DNA from: Tunturiibacter gelidiferens
GTDB taxonomy: Bacteria > Acidobacteriota > Terriglobia > Terriglobales > Acidobacteriaceae
Direction: 5' to 3'
Length of the DNA: 64,000 nt
NCBI RefSeq assembly: GCF_014201335.1
Contig: NZ_JACHEB010000005.1
Location: forward strand, 372,001 to 436,000
The notes under the pieces were generated by a model. That model saw only the letters and a list, made by a program, of their open reading frames with translations. It made no database searches and was not told where the DNA came from. Position numbers and translations under genes: made by a program. This document shows positions 36,501 to 43,923 of the stretch, one piece after another; position 1 is the stretch's first letter, and each line of letters opens with the position of its first letter.

Positions 36501-36932
36501 TATCAGATACAGACCGGCTATCCGCTGACAATCTCTGTCTTCGGCGACACTGCCAATGCGGGAACGGCACTCGGCGAGAATCCGATCCGGGCAAACTATA
36601 CCGGCAAACCGATGTTCGGCCAGGGCACCCGCAACGCGAACGAGTGGTTCAATACAGCAGCGTTCGCCGCTCCTTCCGCCTATACCTTCGGCAACGTGGG
36701 TCGGAACTCAGTCTATGGACCGGGTATGCAGAGCTTGGACTTCGCCCTGGTGCGGAGCTTTCCGATCACCGAGAAGGCGAACTTCGAACTCCGCGGCGAA
36801 GTCTATAACGCTCTGAATAAAGTGAACTTGGATACGCCGAACCGGTTCGTGAATACTGCAGGATTCGGAACGATCACAGATGCGATGGATCCAGCTCGCC
36901 AAATTCAATTGAGTGCTCGCATCTCGTTCTAA
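33540..36932 (+). CDS. Second Oar-like TonB-dependent receptor
   Basis: A 1130-residue outer-membrane protein. The ATG at 33540 has AGAGGA about 7 bases upstream and opens a signal peptide (MLKRLAPLSLFLALITMASQ); an upstream in-frame start at 33435 would bury it. After it come a CarboxypepD_reg domain (ATLRGEVTDPQHLPVPGAKV, residues 25-105) and a plug (LPLNGRQLIDLVATVPGAHV, YFLLDGATNTDPTFN, DTVQEFQVQVGSYSADMG). The long beta-barrel ends with IQLSARISF, terminal Phe. It is related in plan to the first receptor but clearly different in sequence, suggesting another glycan ligand. No glycosidase follows directly on its strand; GH27 lies upstream on the other strand. Confidence 0.9.
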   Translation: MLKRLAPLSLFLALITMASQAQSNYATLRGEVTDPQHLPVPGAKVRITSDLTGAARDVTTDNAGLYVEGGLQPGGYQVEIDKNGFATAKQSLQLEVGQKATLDIPLSLGPVALAVNVGVNGELLRTADATVGAVVDRDSVQQLPLNGRQLIDLVATVPGAHVSMGAQQGNVNPLYWRPGQFSAVSIAGARPNANYFLLDGATNTDPTFNTQNLNPNPDTVQEFQVQVGSYSADMGGAGGGQINIATRSGTNAFHGTAYEFLRNGAMDAFTFGSMGMTKHLVQNNFGGAVGGPIYKHTFFFVNYEGLRRSAADPMTDTVPTAEEASGDFSDSGVNIYDPNSTYANSAYNPALPISASNPQSLRKQFEYNGKLNVIPPGELNSASLIMLRQYVPQPNQMSGMMGMTMNGQPTVVGGGNDSNNYLDLRNELHYTDQGAVRVDHDFNRGSTVFVRYSAQGEHGFMPENLPGFGYSHDNLAQQGVLGLSTVLSSRMINTSTLAISRLSMDHTTESANKNDIVDQLGIQGVGFGGPGAWGAPYFTVQGYSPFGDSYSATPMHAWDTIIEGRDSLTFQTGKHTLKFGGVYQWYIWPMWGFFQNRGYYQFTSGFTTETLTNDGTGSALASFLLGMPVVRQRQAGIPQMNLRQWYADGFAQDTWRITPSTTINYGVRYEYMSALWDVTYTNSNLDLSTGVPQPFIGGQNGYPRGLMYPNGKNFAPRFGLAQTFGSLGLVWHAAYGVFFTPVDMNTWCNQRHNIPYVFPETAQSDNYTPTAAIANYNFGQPVLGKTVVSFTAMSLHPSPQYIQQWSTSLEKTLGQKTTIEIGYIGSGGWHLQRAHLINNAQPGPGLIQPRRPVKSMSFVPGTVLPSNIQVLNPASPLVTPVSTINLLENSAQSWYDAGYVTLRHRYGRGLSLVANYTYAKNLSNAPDFRSPMYESAIPQNNNNLDAEKGAACDIRHRFALTGVYDIPTWKESRFAEVATEGWRLSLIYQIQTGYPLTISVFGDTANAGTALGENPIRANYTGKPMFGQGTRNANEWFNTAAFAAPSAYTFGNVGRNSVYGPGMQSLDFALVRSFPITEKANFELRGEVYNALNKVNLDTPNRFVNTAGFGTITDAMDPARQIQLSARISF

Positions 36933-37476
36933 GCAGAGACACTCCGCAGTTGGCACAGACCATAGCCGACGTCCGGGGTGTAGACAGTCCACGTGAAATC
37001 GAGACCGCGCCGCGACTGGTGATGGGATACTTTCTTCCTCATCTTCCAGGCGAACCGTCTGCAAGCCCGAGTGATTCGAGCTGGCGATTCCAGAAACTGG
37101 TGTCAATGAATCAAATCGACGCGCTTTCTGCCTGGTCACCAGCAACTGATCCGTGGAAAATGGGTTGCACTGCATCTCGCGATAGGTCCTCGCAAGCTGC
37201 ATGAGGAAGTACCCGAGCGTGGAACACGAACCAATGACTCCTCGATGAGCGCTTCGGCACCGGTCACTCCATACTGACTGTTGGCGTAAATCGAGAATCT
37301 CGAAGTGCAGACGGTCCGTAGAAAGTCCAAGTTCTCTGAGTGCCATTAGCCCTGAGATTGATCATCTGTTCTGGTGGGGGAGAGCGCTTTTGACGCAGGG
37401 AAATGGTGAAGACCGGCTTGGGAGCAGAATCTTTGCGGTGCTTCTCAAACTGGCCGAACGACCGATGTTTGGGGGC
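36933..37476. other. 0.54-kb gap without a recognisable gene
   Basis: Short open frames occur on both strands, but none has a ribosome-binding site with a known motif. It lies between the convergent second receptor and acyltransferase genes. No terminator with a clear T-run was found. Confidence 0.45.
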
Positions 37477-38559
37477 CTAGCCGATGAGGTATTTGCTCCC
37501 CGGCAACAGCGAGAGCAGCTTGAGCCCGAGATAGGTAATAACGAAAGTAGTGAATGCGATTGCGGGAATGCGCACGAACGCATTCCCGATTATGGGCGCC
37601 ATGCGGGTATGAACGGCGTTGAGTACGATGATGTGCGCCAGGTACATGCCATAGCTCATGCGCGAGAGATCGTCTATCAATCTCCATAGGAGGCTGTTGC
37701 CGCGATTCGCATGAATGTTTCGGAAGAGCAGGAAGAGTCCTGCTGTCATGATCGCAACGTTCAGCGTGGTGAAGTTCCACGTCAGCTCGAGGCTCTTTAC
37801 TTCGTGCTCGTAACCTAGTCTGTAGAGAAATCCTCCGGCAGTAGCGGAGTAACCCACCACAATCATGCCAATTGCGAGCCAGTCGATACGCCACGAAGGC
37901 GCCATCCAGAATCGCTTGATGTAGGCGGCCAGTACGGCATAACCAATGAAGCCTGAGAAGTAGTAGAGGGTTGGCGTTGCATTCCAATAACACTCGCCCC
38001 ACACCTCTGCGAAGAAGAGGTGAATGAAGGGCAGCGTCAAGGTCACGCCCCACAGCACCAGGAAGAGTTCCATGCTCTTGCGGCTTGCCGATACGATCCA
38101 CGGCGAGAACACGGGGGCGATAAGGTAGATCGCCATCAGCATGTAGACGAACCATAGATGGCCGACTTCGGTGCCGTAGTTGACGGGGATTTTGGCGATG
38201 TTGAGCAAGGCGGTCCGAAAGGTGATCGCTCCTTGCGCGTAGTAATAGAAGGCGTAGACTGCGCACCAGATCACGAAGGGAATCAATACGCGGGTGAAGC
38301 GCTTCCGGAAGAATTTACGCTCATCTTCGATGGGAAAAAGGAAGAATCCGGTAATCATGACGAACAGCGGCACGCAGACGCGTAGGAGAGAGTTTGTCCA
38401 TCCCACGGCCCAAGACCCCGCTGTGTGCAATACGGTTCCGCCTGGTGATATGTACTCGAACTCGCCGGTGTGGATCTGCATGACCATGTAAATCGCAATA
38501 ACGCGCAAGAGATCGAAGCCGCGATGCCGCGTGTGGACGGGAGAAGCTGAGATTTTCAA
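37477..38559 (-). CDS. Acyltransferase-3 family membrane protein
   Basis: A 360-residue protein with about ten membrane segments. The N-terminal phrase RGFDLLRVIAIYMVMQIH holds the family's R-x10-H pair (the His of MQIH), followed by VPLFVMITGFFLF and RKRFTRVLIPFVIW, which are diagnostic of acyltransferase-3 (OafA/WecH/NodX) proteins. HLWFVYMLMAIYLIAP and the C-terminal DLSRMSYGMYLAHIIV also match. These enzymes O-acetylate or otherwise acylate surface sugars. The start is TTG at 38559 with only a weak site; no ATG fits without losing the first helix. It may decorate the cell's own polysaccharide rather than belong to the catabolic set. Confidence 0.85.
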   Translation of the reverse strand: MKISASPVHTRHRGFDLLRVIAIYMVMQIHTGEFEYISPGGTVLHTAGSWAVGWTNSLLRVCVPLFVMITGFFLFPIEDERKFFRKRFTRVLIPFVIWCAVYAFYYYAQGAITFRTALLNIAKIPVNYGTEVGHLWFVYMLMAIYLIAPVFSPWIVSASRKSMELFLVLWGVTLTLPFIHLFFAEVWGECYWNATPTLYYFSGFIGYAVLAAYIKRFWMAPSWRIDWLAIGMIVVGYSATAGGFLYRLGYEHEVKSLELTWNFTTLNVAIMTAGLFLLFRNIHANRGNSLLWRLIDDLSRMSYGMYLAHIIVLNAVHTRMAPIIGNAFVRIPAIAFTTFVITYLGLKLLSLLPGSKYLIG

Positions 38560-38928
38560 GATATGCGGGTTCCAGTCATTTGAAGATGATAGTGAAAGCC
38601 TCGTTGGCGAAAACGGTGTAATGGGAAGCTGCGAGAGAGGTTGACAGACCGCATTGTGCCCCAGTGTTAAACCAGTTGATGATAAATCGCCAAAGCACTC
38701 AGCGAACCCGATTGTGGCTTTATTGGTGATTAACGGACAATCCGGAAACTAGTCTTCTTTTTGATCGGGTAGCCTGGTGACTTCCGATTTGCCCGACAAT
38801 GCGCGCACAACATCCCAAGCCGCAAATTCAGAGACAAGCAGGAACTGCTAACTACGCATCATGCGTAATGCACAATTGCGTAGTTTGGGGGAACAAAAGA
38901 CCGTGTGAGCAGGGTATAAACTTTCGCC
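38560..38928. promoter_or_regulatory. Divergent intergenic region with a 9-bp inverted repeat
   Basis: It separates the acyltransferase and TonB-like genes. AACTACGCA (38850-38858) and TGCGTAGTT (38877-38885) form a perfect inverted repeat with an 18-base spacer that itself contains TGCGTAATGCA. The pair lies about 45 bp before the TonB-like start and could be an operator or an RNA hairpin. No regulator can be linked to it. Confidence 0.35.
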
Positions 38929-39453
38929 ATGCCCTCCTTCTACGTAAGAATCTCCGGCATGCGTTTGCCCGGCAACTCTCCGCGTTCTTTTCTATTTTTC
39001 TGCTTCTGGAGCGCATTAACCGTAGGGGAAAGTGTGGGTCAAGAAGCACCTGAGCCGCGAAAGCCGCTCAAAGTTTCAATGCAGATAATGGCTGCGCGGC
39101 TTCTAACCACGGTGACGCCTCAATCACCGGCGATGCCTAAGTGTTTCGATCGAATGGTGACTTTAGACGTGGTTGTCCGAGAGGATGGAACAGTCGCCTC
39201 AATTAAAGTTATCGGCGGGCTCGAAGAGTTCAGAGAATCGGCAATAGAGGCGGTCCGACAGTGGACTTACAAACCCTATATGGAAGACGAAAAACCCACT
39301 GCCGTAGAGACGACAGTACTGGTTTTCTATCCAAACGTCGGACCGGCCGGTTCGCTCTTTGTTCCAGATGGGAAAGGTGGGAGTAAGGGAGGTAAATTCC
39401 TCCCATTGCCATCCGAATGCGGACCCCCGATTCAGATCAAGAAGGCACAGTGA
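38929..39453 (+). CDS. TonB C-terminal domain protein (energy transducer-like)
   Basis: A 174-residue protein. A hydrophobic N-terminal stretch (RSFLFFCFWSALTVGESVGQ) is a signal peptide or anchor. Residues about 75-140 match the TonB C-terminal domain: MVTLDVVVREDGTVASIKVI, GGLEEFRESAIEAVRQWTYKP and a closing strand VETTVLVFY. The W-x-Y/F-x-P motif is intact. The periplasmic spacer of true TonB is short here, so it may be a stand-alone TonB_C protein of the kind common in acidobacteria rather than the main energiser of the receptors. The Gly/Lys-rich tail is unusual. An ATG at 38959 is an alternative start. Confidence 0.75.
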   Translation: MPSFYVRISGMRLPGNSPRSFLFFCFWSALTVGESVGQEAPEPRKPLKVSMQIMAARLLTTVTPQSPAMPKCFDRMVTLDVVVREDGTVASIKVIGGLEEFRESAIEAVRQWTYKPYMEDEKPTAVETTVLVFYPNVGPAGSLFVPDGKGGSKGGKFLPLPSECGPPIQIKKAQ

Positions 39454-39473
39454 GAATACTGATAGTGGGTGAC

Positions 39474-39527
39474 GGGGTACCCCATATCTCGATTCTGAGA
39501 TGTGGGCATTCGAGCGAAGCTCGAACC
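39474..39527. repeat. Double-hairpin repeat, copy 1
   Basis: CCCATATCTC-GATTCT-GAGATGTGGG (one G-T type mismatch) is followed by TTCGAGC-GAA-GCTCGAA, a perfect 7-bp stem. Two further copies occur at 40666-40718 and 41472-41516. It sits just after the TonB-like gene. Confidence 0.7.
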
Positions 39528-39665
39528 GCTGCTAAATCCAAGCGTCGCCCAATACCTTGGTCCAATTGATTCGCCTTTCCTCGTCAGGCTTAATTGTGGC
39601 TGGGTAATCGACACGGATGTACCGGAATCAGCAAGTGAGCACGGTTATCGGAATTGGAGTCGCCA

Positions 39666-40112
39666 ATGGGCAGCGTACAAATCGAACAAAAGAGCTATGA
39701 GATGCCCCCGAAGGACGGGATGAGCATCGCGCATTTTCTCACCGTGAAGGACATCGAGCGATCGGCTCGCTACTACGAAAAGGTCTTCGGCGCTCGCATT
39801 CTGAGCCTGGGCGACGGCAACGCGCCCGGGTACCTTCAACTCGCGAATATCTGGATGATTGTGAACGTAGGAGGCGGCCCGACGGTGGACAAGCCGACGG
39901 TATCGCTCAGCGTCCCCGACCCGAATCACATCAGCAGCTTTTTGAACTTTCGCGTCGCGGACATTCAAGCATGCTATGAGTTATGGAAAAGTCGAGGAGC
40001 CGAGTTCATCACGGAGCCGCTCACCAAATACGGCGAGATCCGCTGCTACATCCGCGATCCTGACGGCTACATCATCGAGGTCGGTCAAAGCACAGATCTC
40101 CAGTACGGTTGA
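39666..40112 (+). CDS. VOC (glyoxalase/bleomycin-resistance) superfamily protein
   Basis: A 148-residue protein. SIAHFLTVKDIERSARYYEKVFGARI is the first beta-alpha-beta module of the VOC fold, and VSLSVPDPNHISSFLNFRVA followed by ELWKSRGAEFITEPLTKYGE and CYIRDPDGYIIEVGQS is the second. His in the first strand and Glu in YIIEVG are the usual metal ligands. Members include glyoxalases, dioxygenases and fosfomycin-resistance enzymes; no specific activity can be named. GGAG lies 6 bases before the ATG at 39666; an in-frame TTG four codons earlier overlaps that site. It is flanked on the left by a double-hairpin repeat. Confidence 0.85.
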   Translation: MGSVQIEQKSYEMPPKDGMSIAHFLTVKDIERSARYYEKVFGARILSLGDGNAPGYLQLANIWMIVNVGGGPTVDKPTVSLSVPDPNHISSFLNFRVADIQACYELWKSRGAEFITEPLTKYGEIRCYIRDPDGYIIEVGQSTDLQYG

Positions 40113-40175
40113 CGCCTGGTGCCCAAGGAGGGGCAATGTCTACTTTCCATCGAGCCGTGTCGGGGTAATGAGCCG

Positions 40176-40553
40176 CTAAACCCACGGCTCGCCATTGCCG
40201 AATGACCAATCCGAGCGGTCAACGAAGACCATGTTGATCATGATGTCATCAGGGCGCACGGATAGCTTGCTCTTCAGTTCGTCGGCTATAAATCGGAAGA
40301 ATGCAAGCTTCGAATCCTTGTCATTTCCGACAGTGCTGGTCACTTGTATCAACATGAAGTCAGGCGATCGATCCCAGCCGAGGAATTTGGGGTCGTAAAT
40401 TAAATTGTCGGTTGTATGCTCGCCGATGACGATGAAGCGGTCGCCGTCCGGCGCCTTCAGGACATCGACGATCCCCCGGTACACGACGTCGGCCACAATG
40501 GCGCGATACTCGGCAGTCTTTCCTTTAAGCAGATCGATACGAGCAAACGGCAT
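40176..40553 (-). CDS. Tautomerase family protein
   Basis: A 125-residue protein beginning MPFARIDLLKGKTAEYRAIV. Removal of Met would expose Pro1, the catalytic base of the tautomerase (4-oxalocrotonate tautomerase/MIF) superfamily. The pattern VVYRGIVDVLKAPDGDRFIVI and a second beta-alpha-beta unit with FFRFIADELKSKLSVRPDDIMINMVFVDRSDWSFGNG is that of fused, double-length members (about 125-130 residues, Tautomerase_2), which include malonate-semialdehyde decarboxylase-like proteins. The substrate is unknown. It is convergent with the VOC gene. A ribosome-binding site AGGAGACT lies just upstream of the ATG. Confidence 0.85.
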   Translation of the reverse strand: MPFARIDLLKGKTAEYRAIVADVVYRGIVDVLKAPDGDRFIVIGEHTTDNLIYDPKFLGWDRSPDFMLIQVTSTVGNDKDSKLAFFRFIADELKSKLSVRPDDIMINMVFVDRSDWSFGNGEPWV

Positions 40554-40665
40554 AATAGTCTCCTCTAGGTGCAGAATTGGTTGAAAGAACGTTCAGATTT
40601 CTCTTTCAAGCCGAAGCAGACGATAAGACTTCGTGCCTGACTGATGGTTCCAACTTATGATAGCC

Positions 40666-40718
40666 GGGTGCCCCACATATCGATTCTGAGATGTGGCGCA
40701 TTCGAGCGAAGCTCGAAC
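40666..40718. repeat. Double-hairpin repeat, copy 2
   Basis: CCACATATC-GATTCT-GAGATGTGG with one mismatch, then the same perfect TTCGAGC-GAA-GCTCGAA stem as in copy 1. It lies about 90 bp before the PEP-CTERM gene, between it and the divergent tautomerase gene. Confidence 0.7.
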
Positions 40719-40804
40719 CCTCTTCCTCCACTCAGAATTCACTTGACGTCCTCCAAAAGCGAGCGCACCCTTATTCCACTCAAAATTCGAGAAGGGAACC
40801 CCGC

Positions 40805-41434
40805 ATGCGCAAAACTCTCTTCCTCCTCTTCGCTCTCGCCTTGGCCTATCCAGCCGCTGCCCACGCAGACACAATTACATTCAGTGTCTCCGTCGTCGCA
40901 TCAGGCTTCGCCGGATTCACTCCATTTACAAACGAACGAGTGACCTTCGCCGAAACCCAACCAGCAGACGTTGTAAATGAGGTGGTGATGGACTCCGGTG
41001 GTGGCACCCCATACAGCTTTGGTGTCTGCTTCGACTCCGGATCAACCGTAACGATCCAGAGCCTCGGCACCGGGGCTGGTCCAATACTCACCTGCGTCTT
41101 TCACAACTTTACTAACGGCTCGTACCTGATCGGCGATGGGAACGATGGACTCTCCATCGATGTTCCTCTTGCCTTCGATACCTTTCAATCTTCGGTAGGA
41201 CCCCTTCCCGGCATAGCCGCCTCTAACTTCGGCGACTCCTGCGATCCTGAGGTAAACCAGCCGTGCCCACCAGACTTTGCTGGCGTGACCTTCACCTCCA
41301 TCGACCCGGATACCGGAATCGCAGCGCTCATCGTCACCTCCCCAACTCCCGAGCCATCCACCTTCGTTCTGCTCGCCACGGGAACTCTCGGAGTTGGCTG
41401 TCTCCTGCGCCGCCGCAGATCCATCAAAGCCTAG
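40805..41434 (+). CDS. PEP-CTERM sorting-domain protein
   Basis: A 209-residue secreted protein. It starts MRKTLFLLFALALAYPAAAH, a clear signal peptide, and ends PEPSTFVLLATGTLGVGCLL followed by RRRR, the PEP-CTERM signal (Pro-Glu-Pro, membrane stretch, Arg cluster) recognised by exosortase/archaeosortase-type enzymes. The middle is a beta-rich domain without catalytic motifs. PEP-CTERM proteins are often linked to exopolysaccharide and biofilm matrix. No exosortase gene is in the window. AAGGGAA precedes the ATG by about 8 bases. A perfect 13-bp hairpin (a repeat copy) follows the stop. Confidence 0.85.
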   Translation: MRKTLFLLFALALAYPAAAHADTITFSVSVVASGFAGFTPFTNERVTFAETQPADVVNEVVMDSGGGTPYSFGVCFDSGSTVTIQSLGTGAGPILTCVFHNFTNGSYLIGDGNDGLSIDVPLAFDTFQSSVGPLPGIAASNFGDSCDPEVNQPCPPDFAGVTFTSIDPDTGIAALIVTSPTPEPSTFVLLATGTLGVGCLLRRRRSIKA

Positions 41435-41471
41435 ACCCATCAAAGCTTAGACCCATCAAAACCTGGACTGA

Positions 41472-41516
41472 GCGCCCACATCTCGATCTGAGATGTGGGC
41501 GCTTCGATCCAAGCTT
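41472..41516. repeat. Double-hairpin repeat, copy 3 (diverged)
   Basis: GCGCCCACATCTC (41472-41484) and GAGATGTGGGCGC (41490-41502) form a perfect 13-bp stem with a 5-base loop. The second hairpin has decayed to TTCGATCCAAGCTT. It lies 38 bp after the PEP-CTERM stop and may end its transcript. Confidence 0.7.
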
Positions 41517-41519
41517 AAT

Positions 41520-41809
41520 TCCCAAAACGGGGAGGCCCCAAAAATAAACTCAGAAACCATGGCGCATTTTTCGAAGCCAAAAAACTGACCGCAAAAACAC
41601 CACGTTTCACCACCCAACCACCACGTCTACACCACCAAAAGACCACGATCAAAACACCCATTTTTCGCAAAAACCCCCGTAAAACACCACAAACCCCACC
41701 CAGAAAAAAATATCCGCCTTCCCACAACAAATTCAGGACGAATTCCGCACGGTTCGCCAGGACGATGAAAACAGCAGTACCCTGAAATGGAAACAAGACG
41801 CAGGAGACC
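41520..41809. other. Strand-skewed A/C-rich intergenic stretch
   Basis: From about 41575 to 41710 the plus strand is almost entirely A and C (CACCACC, CAAAAACACC and similar units), so the minus strand is G/T-rich. No gene, hairpin or regular tandem period can be made out. Possible explanations are a protein-free transcript, a replication or R-loop-prone sequence, or a decayed repeat. Confidence 0.45.
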
Positions 41810-42016
41810 ATGCCTCAATCACCGCGTGAACTACTCGAAAAAGAGTTGGAGGCCGTCGTGCGAGATATCCAGACGATCGAGGACCAGATCGCAAACGATC
41901 CTCCCGACACCTCTGGCGAACTGCTCCGCCTGCGAGAGATCCAGCGGACCTATCGCGGCATCGCCGCAAGTATCAAGCAGGCCATTGCGTTGGAAAACTC
42001 ACGTTCCATCGCATGA
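41810..42016 (+). CDS. Small coiled-coil protein
   Basis: A 68-residue protein, MPQSPRELLEKELEAVVRDI and onward, that should form two helices with heptad-like Leu/Ile spacing (LLEKELEAVVRDIQTIEDQI, then LLRLREIQRTYRGIAASIKQ) joined by a short NDPPDTSG turn. AGGAGACC directly before the ATG is a good ribosome-binding site, which supports a real gene. No family is recognised. It is convergent with the MFS gene. Confidence 0.6.
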   Translation: MPQSPRELLEKELEAVVRDIQTIEDQIANDPPDTSGELLRLREIQRTYRGIAASIKQAIALENSRSIA

Positions 42017-42066
42017 ATGAGCTTCGCGTCGCTACCTGAGCAGCCGCTTCATGCAGCGCAGCGCCG

Positions 42067-43869
42067 TTAGCTTCCCAATGCTTCGAAGTGTTGCTCAATC
42101 TGTTCCAGAGTCTTTCCTTTGGTCTCCGGCAGGAAGAAGGTCGCGGTGATGAAGTAAATCACTGTGAACCCGGCAAAGAGAAAGAACATGGTCGAGTAGC
42201 CGTATTTACTTACGACTGGGAGAAACAGAACCGCCAGCGTGGTCGATACGAGCTGATTGATCACTAGCGCAACACTCATTCCGATGGAACGAATTCGCGT
42301 CGGCATTAACTCCGAAAGCGCAAGCCAGACGCAGACTCCGGGCCCTACTGCAAAGAAAGCGATGAACGTAAACAGCGCGAGCGCCACGAGGTATCCGTGA
42401 GCCCGGTCAGGAATTCGACCGATTCGCGCTCGTTCAATTGTCAACGGCGCAGTCCGAGCAGCGTCGAGATCAGAGAAGGGATTCTTGAAGAAGGCTTCGA
42501 TCCGGGTTGCGGGAATGGAGCTTGCCCGAGTAATTCGGATGGGTTTTGCCGCAGAGTCGTCAGAACGGACGAAAGTAGTCGCCCCGGTAAAGCCTCCATA
42601 GGAGTAGATTACCGCCAGTGATGCATGGGCCCCGAGCGAGTTCGTATCTTCGTGACCGCTCGCCGCCAATAGACGATCAGCTTCCGGCTGATCGAACTTA
42701 AGGATCAACTCCTGTTTCGGCCCTACGAGAGATTGGACAGCACCGCGACACTCCAGATTAGACCTTTCCGTTTGCCAGAATAGCGTTCCGATTAGGATCA
42801 GTGTCGCCATCAGGCCTGTGCTACCAAGGATGAGCAAAAATCTGCGCCCCTTGCGATCGACGAGTGTCATTCCTACGATCGTCATCAGGAAGTTCACGCT
42901 AGTAAAGACGACATAGCCCCAGTGCGCTGCTAAATCGGAGAGACCGCTTTGCAGTAGGATGCTTGTGTTGTAGCCGATGATCGAGTTGACGCCGGTCGCA
43001 GTGTTACAGAAGAGAATCACGCAAGCAAGTACAAAGGGAATAACAAACTTTCTGCGAAAGAGGCTCTCCGTGTTCTTCTGGCCTGATCCATCCGGCATCC
43101 CGGCGTTCAGCGAACGCTCTTCCATCTCGCCGAATTCGAGCTCAGCTATTGCCGGTGTTCGCGAGCGAAGCAGGGCCGCCATTGCGCGTTCACGGTGGCC
43201 CGCGCGAAATAGATGGCGCGGCGATTCTGTGACGAAGATGCTACCGAGAACGAATAGAACTCCGGGCGGCAACGAAATCCAGAAGATATGTCGCCACGCG
43301 CGATCTTTGACTTGAAACAACGCTGCGGCATCGGACGCATGCGCCACAGCCTCAACGCGATAGCTGTAGTAGATTCCGATCAATGCTGCGGCAACGATAC
43401 CAAGGGTAAGCAGCCATTGAAATATTCCGGTTCCTTTGCCGCGATTGGTTGAAGCGAGGCATTCCGCGAGATAAAGCGGAACCACCACGCCGATAAATCC
43501 GCCGCTGATGCCCTGCAGCAGTCGTCCGACAAAGAGAGGACCGTAGCCATGGGACAGCGCGATGACGGGAATGCTCACCACAAAGATGAGTCCGCTCAAG
43601 GTCATCATGGGTTTGCGACCCATCCAGTCGGCGAGCAGCCCGGCAAAGATGGTCGAGATAACACTACCCAGCAAGACAGCCGCCACAATCACCGAAAGTT
43701 GTCCGGCATTCAACCCTGAGGTCGCCTCCAGATAGGGCAGCGCTCCCCCGATGATTCCGATGTCCACCCCATATAGCAGGCCGCCGAGTCCGGCCACACA
43801 TAAGAGCAAAGTGTTATAGCTGCGTTGACCTGAGGCTGATGCGGACGAGGAATTAGCTCCAGAGATCAT
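42067..43869 (-). CDS. MFS sugar transporter (sugar porter family) with an enlarged loop
   Basis: A 600-residue transporter. Landmarks of the sugar porter family are GGLLYGVDIGIIGGALPYL (TM1), LLADWMGRKPMM (RxGRK loop between TM2 and TM3), GRLLQGISGGFIGVVVPLYLAE (PxYxxE-like, TM4), LVDRKGRRFLL, and the C-terminal PETKGKTLEQIEQHF. Usual members have 450-480 residues. Here about 130 extra residues, from roughly LFWQTERSNLECRG to RIGRIPDRAHGYL, form a polar loop between TM segments in the C-terminal half. It should import a monosaccharide through the inner membrane. It follows the amidohydrolase gene by 54 bp and is probably in one operon with it, under the DeoR-type operator near 45110. Confidence 0.88.
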   Translation of the reverse strand: MISGANSSSASASGQRSYNTLLLCVAGLGGLLYGVDIGIIGGALPYLEATSGLNAGQLSVIVAAVLLGSVISTIFAGLLADWMGRKPMMTLSGLIFVVSIPVIALSHGYGPLFVGRLLQGISGGFIGVVVPLYLAECLASTNRGKGTGIFQWLLTLGIVAAALIGIYYSYRVEAVAHASDAAALFQVKDRAWRHIFWISLPPGVLFVLGSIFVTESPRHLFRAGHRERAMAALLRSRTPAIAELEFGEMEERSLNAGMPDGSGQKNTESLFRRKFVIPFVLACVILFCNTATGVNSIIGYNTSILLQSGLSDLAAHWGYVVFTSVNFLMTIVGMTLVDRKGRRFLLILGSTGLMATLILIGTLFWQTERSNLECRGAVQSLVGPKQELILKFDQPEADRLLAASGHEDTNSLGAHASLAVIYSYGGFTGATTFVRSDDSAAKPIRITRASSIPATRIEAFFKNPFSDLDAARTAPLTIERARIGRIPDRAHGYLVALALFTFIAFFAVGPGVCVWLALSELMPTRIRSIGMSVALVINQLVSTTLAVLFLPVVSKYGYSTMFFLFAGFTVIYFITATFFLPETKGKTLEQIEQHFEALGS

Positions 43870-43923
43870 AGGTCGTATTTGCTCCCGCCAGCAGTATCTC
43901 AGGGGTCATTTCTGCTCCCAATT

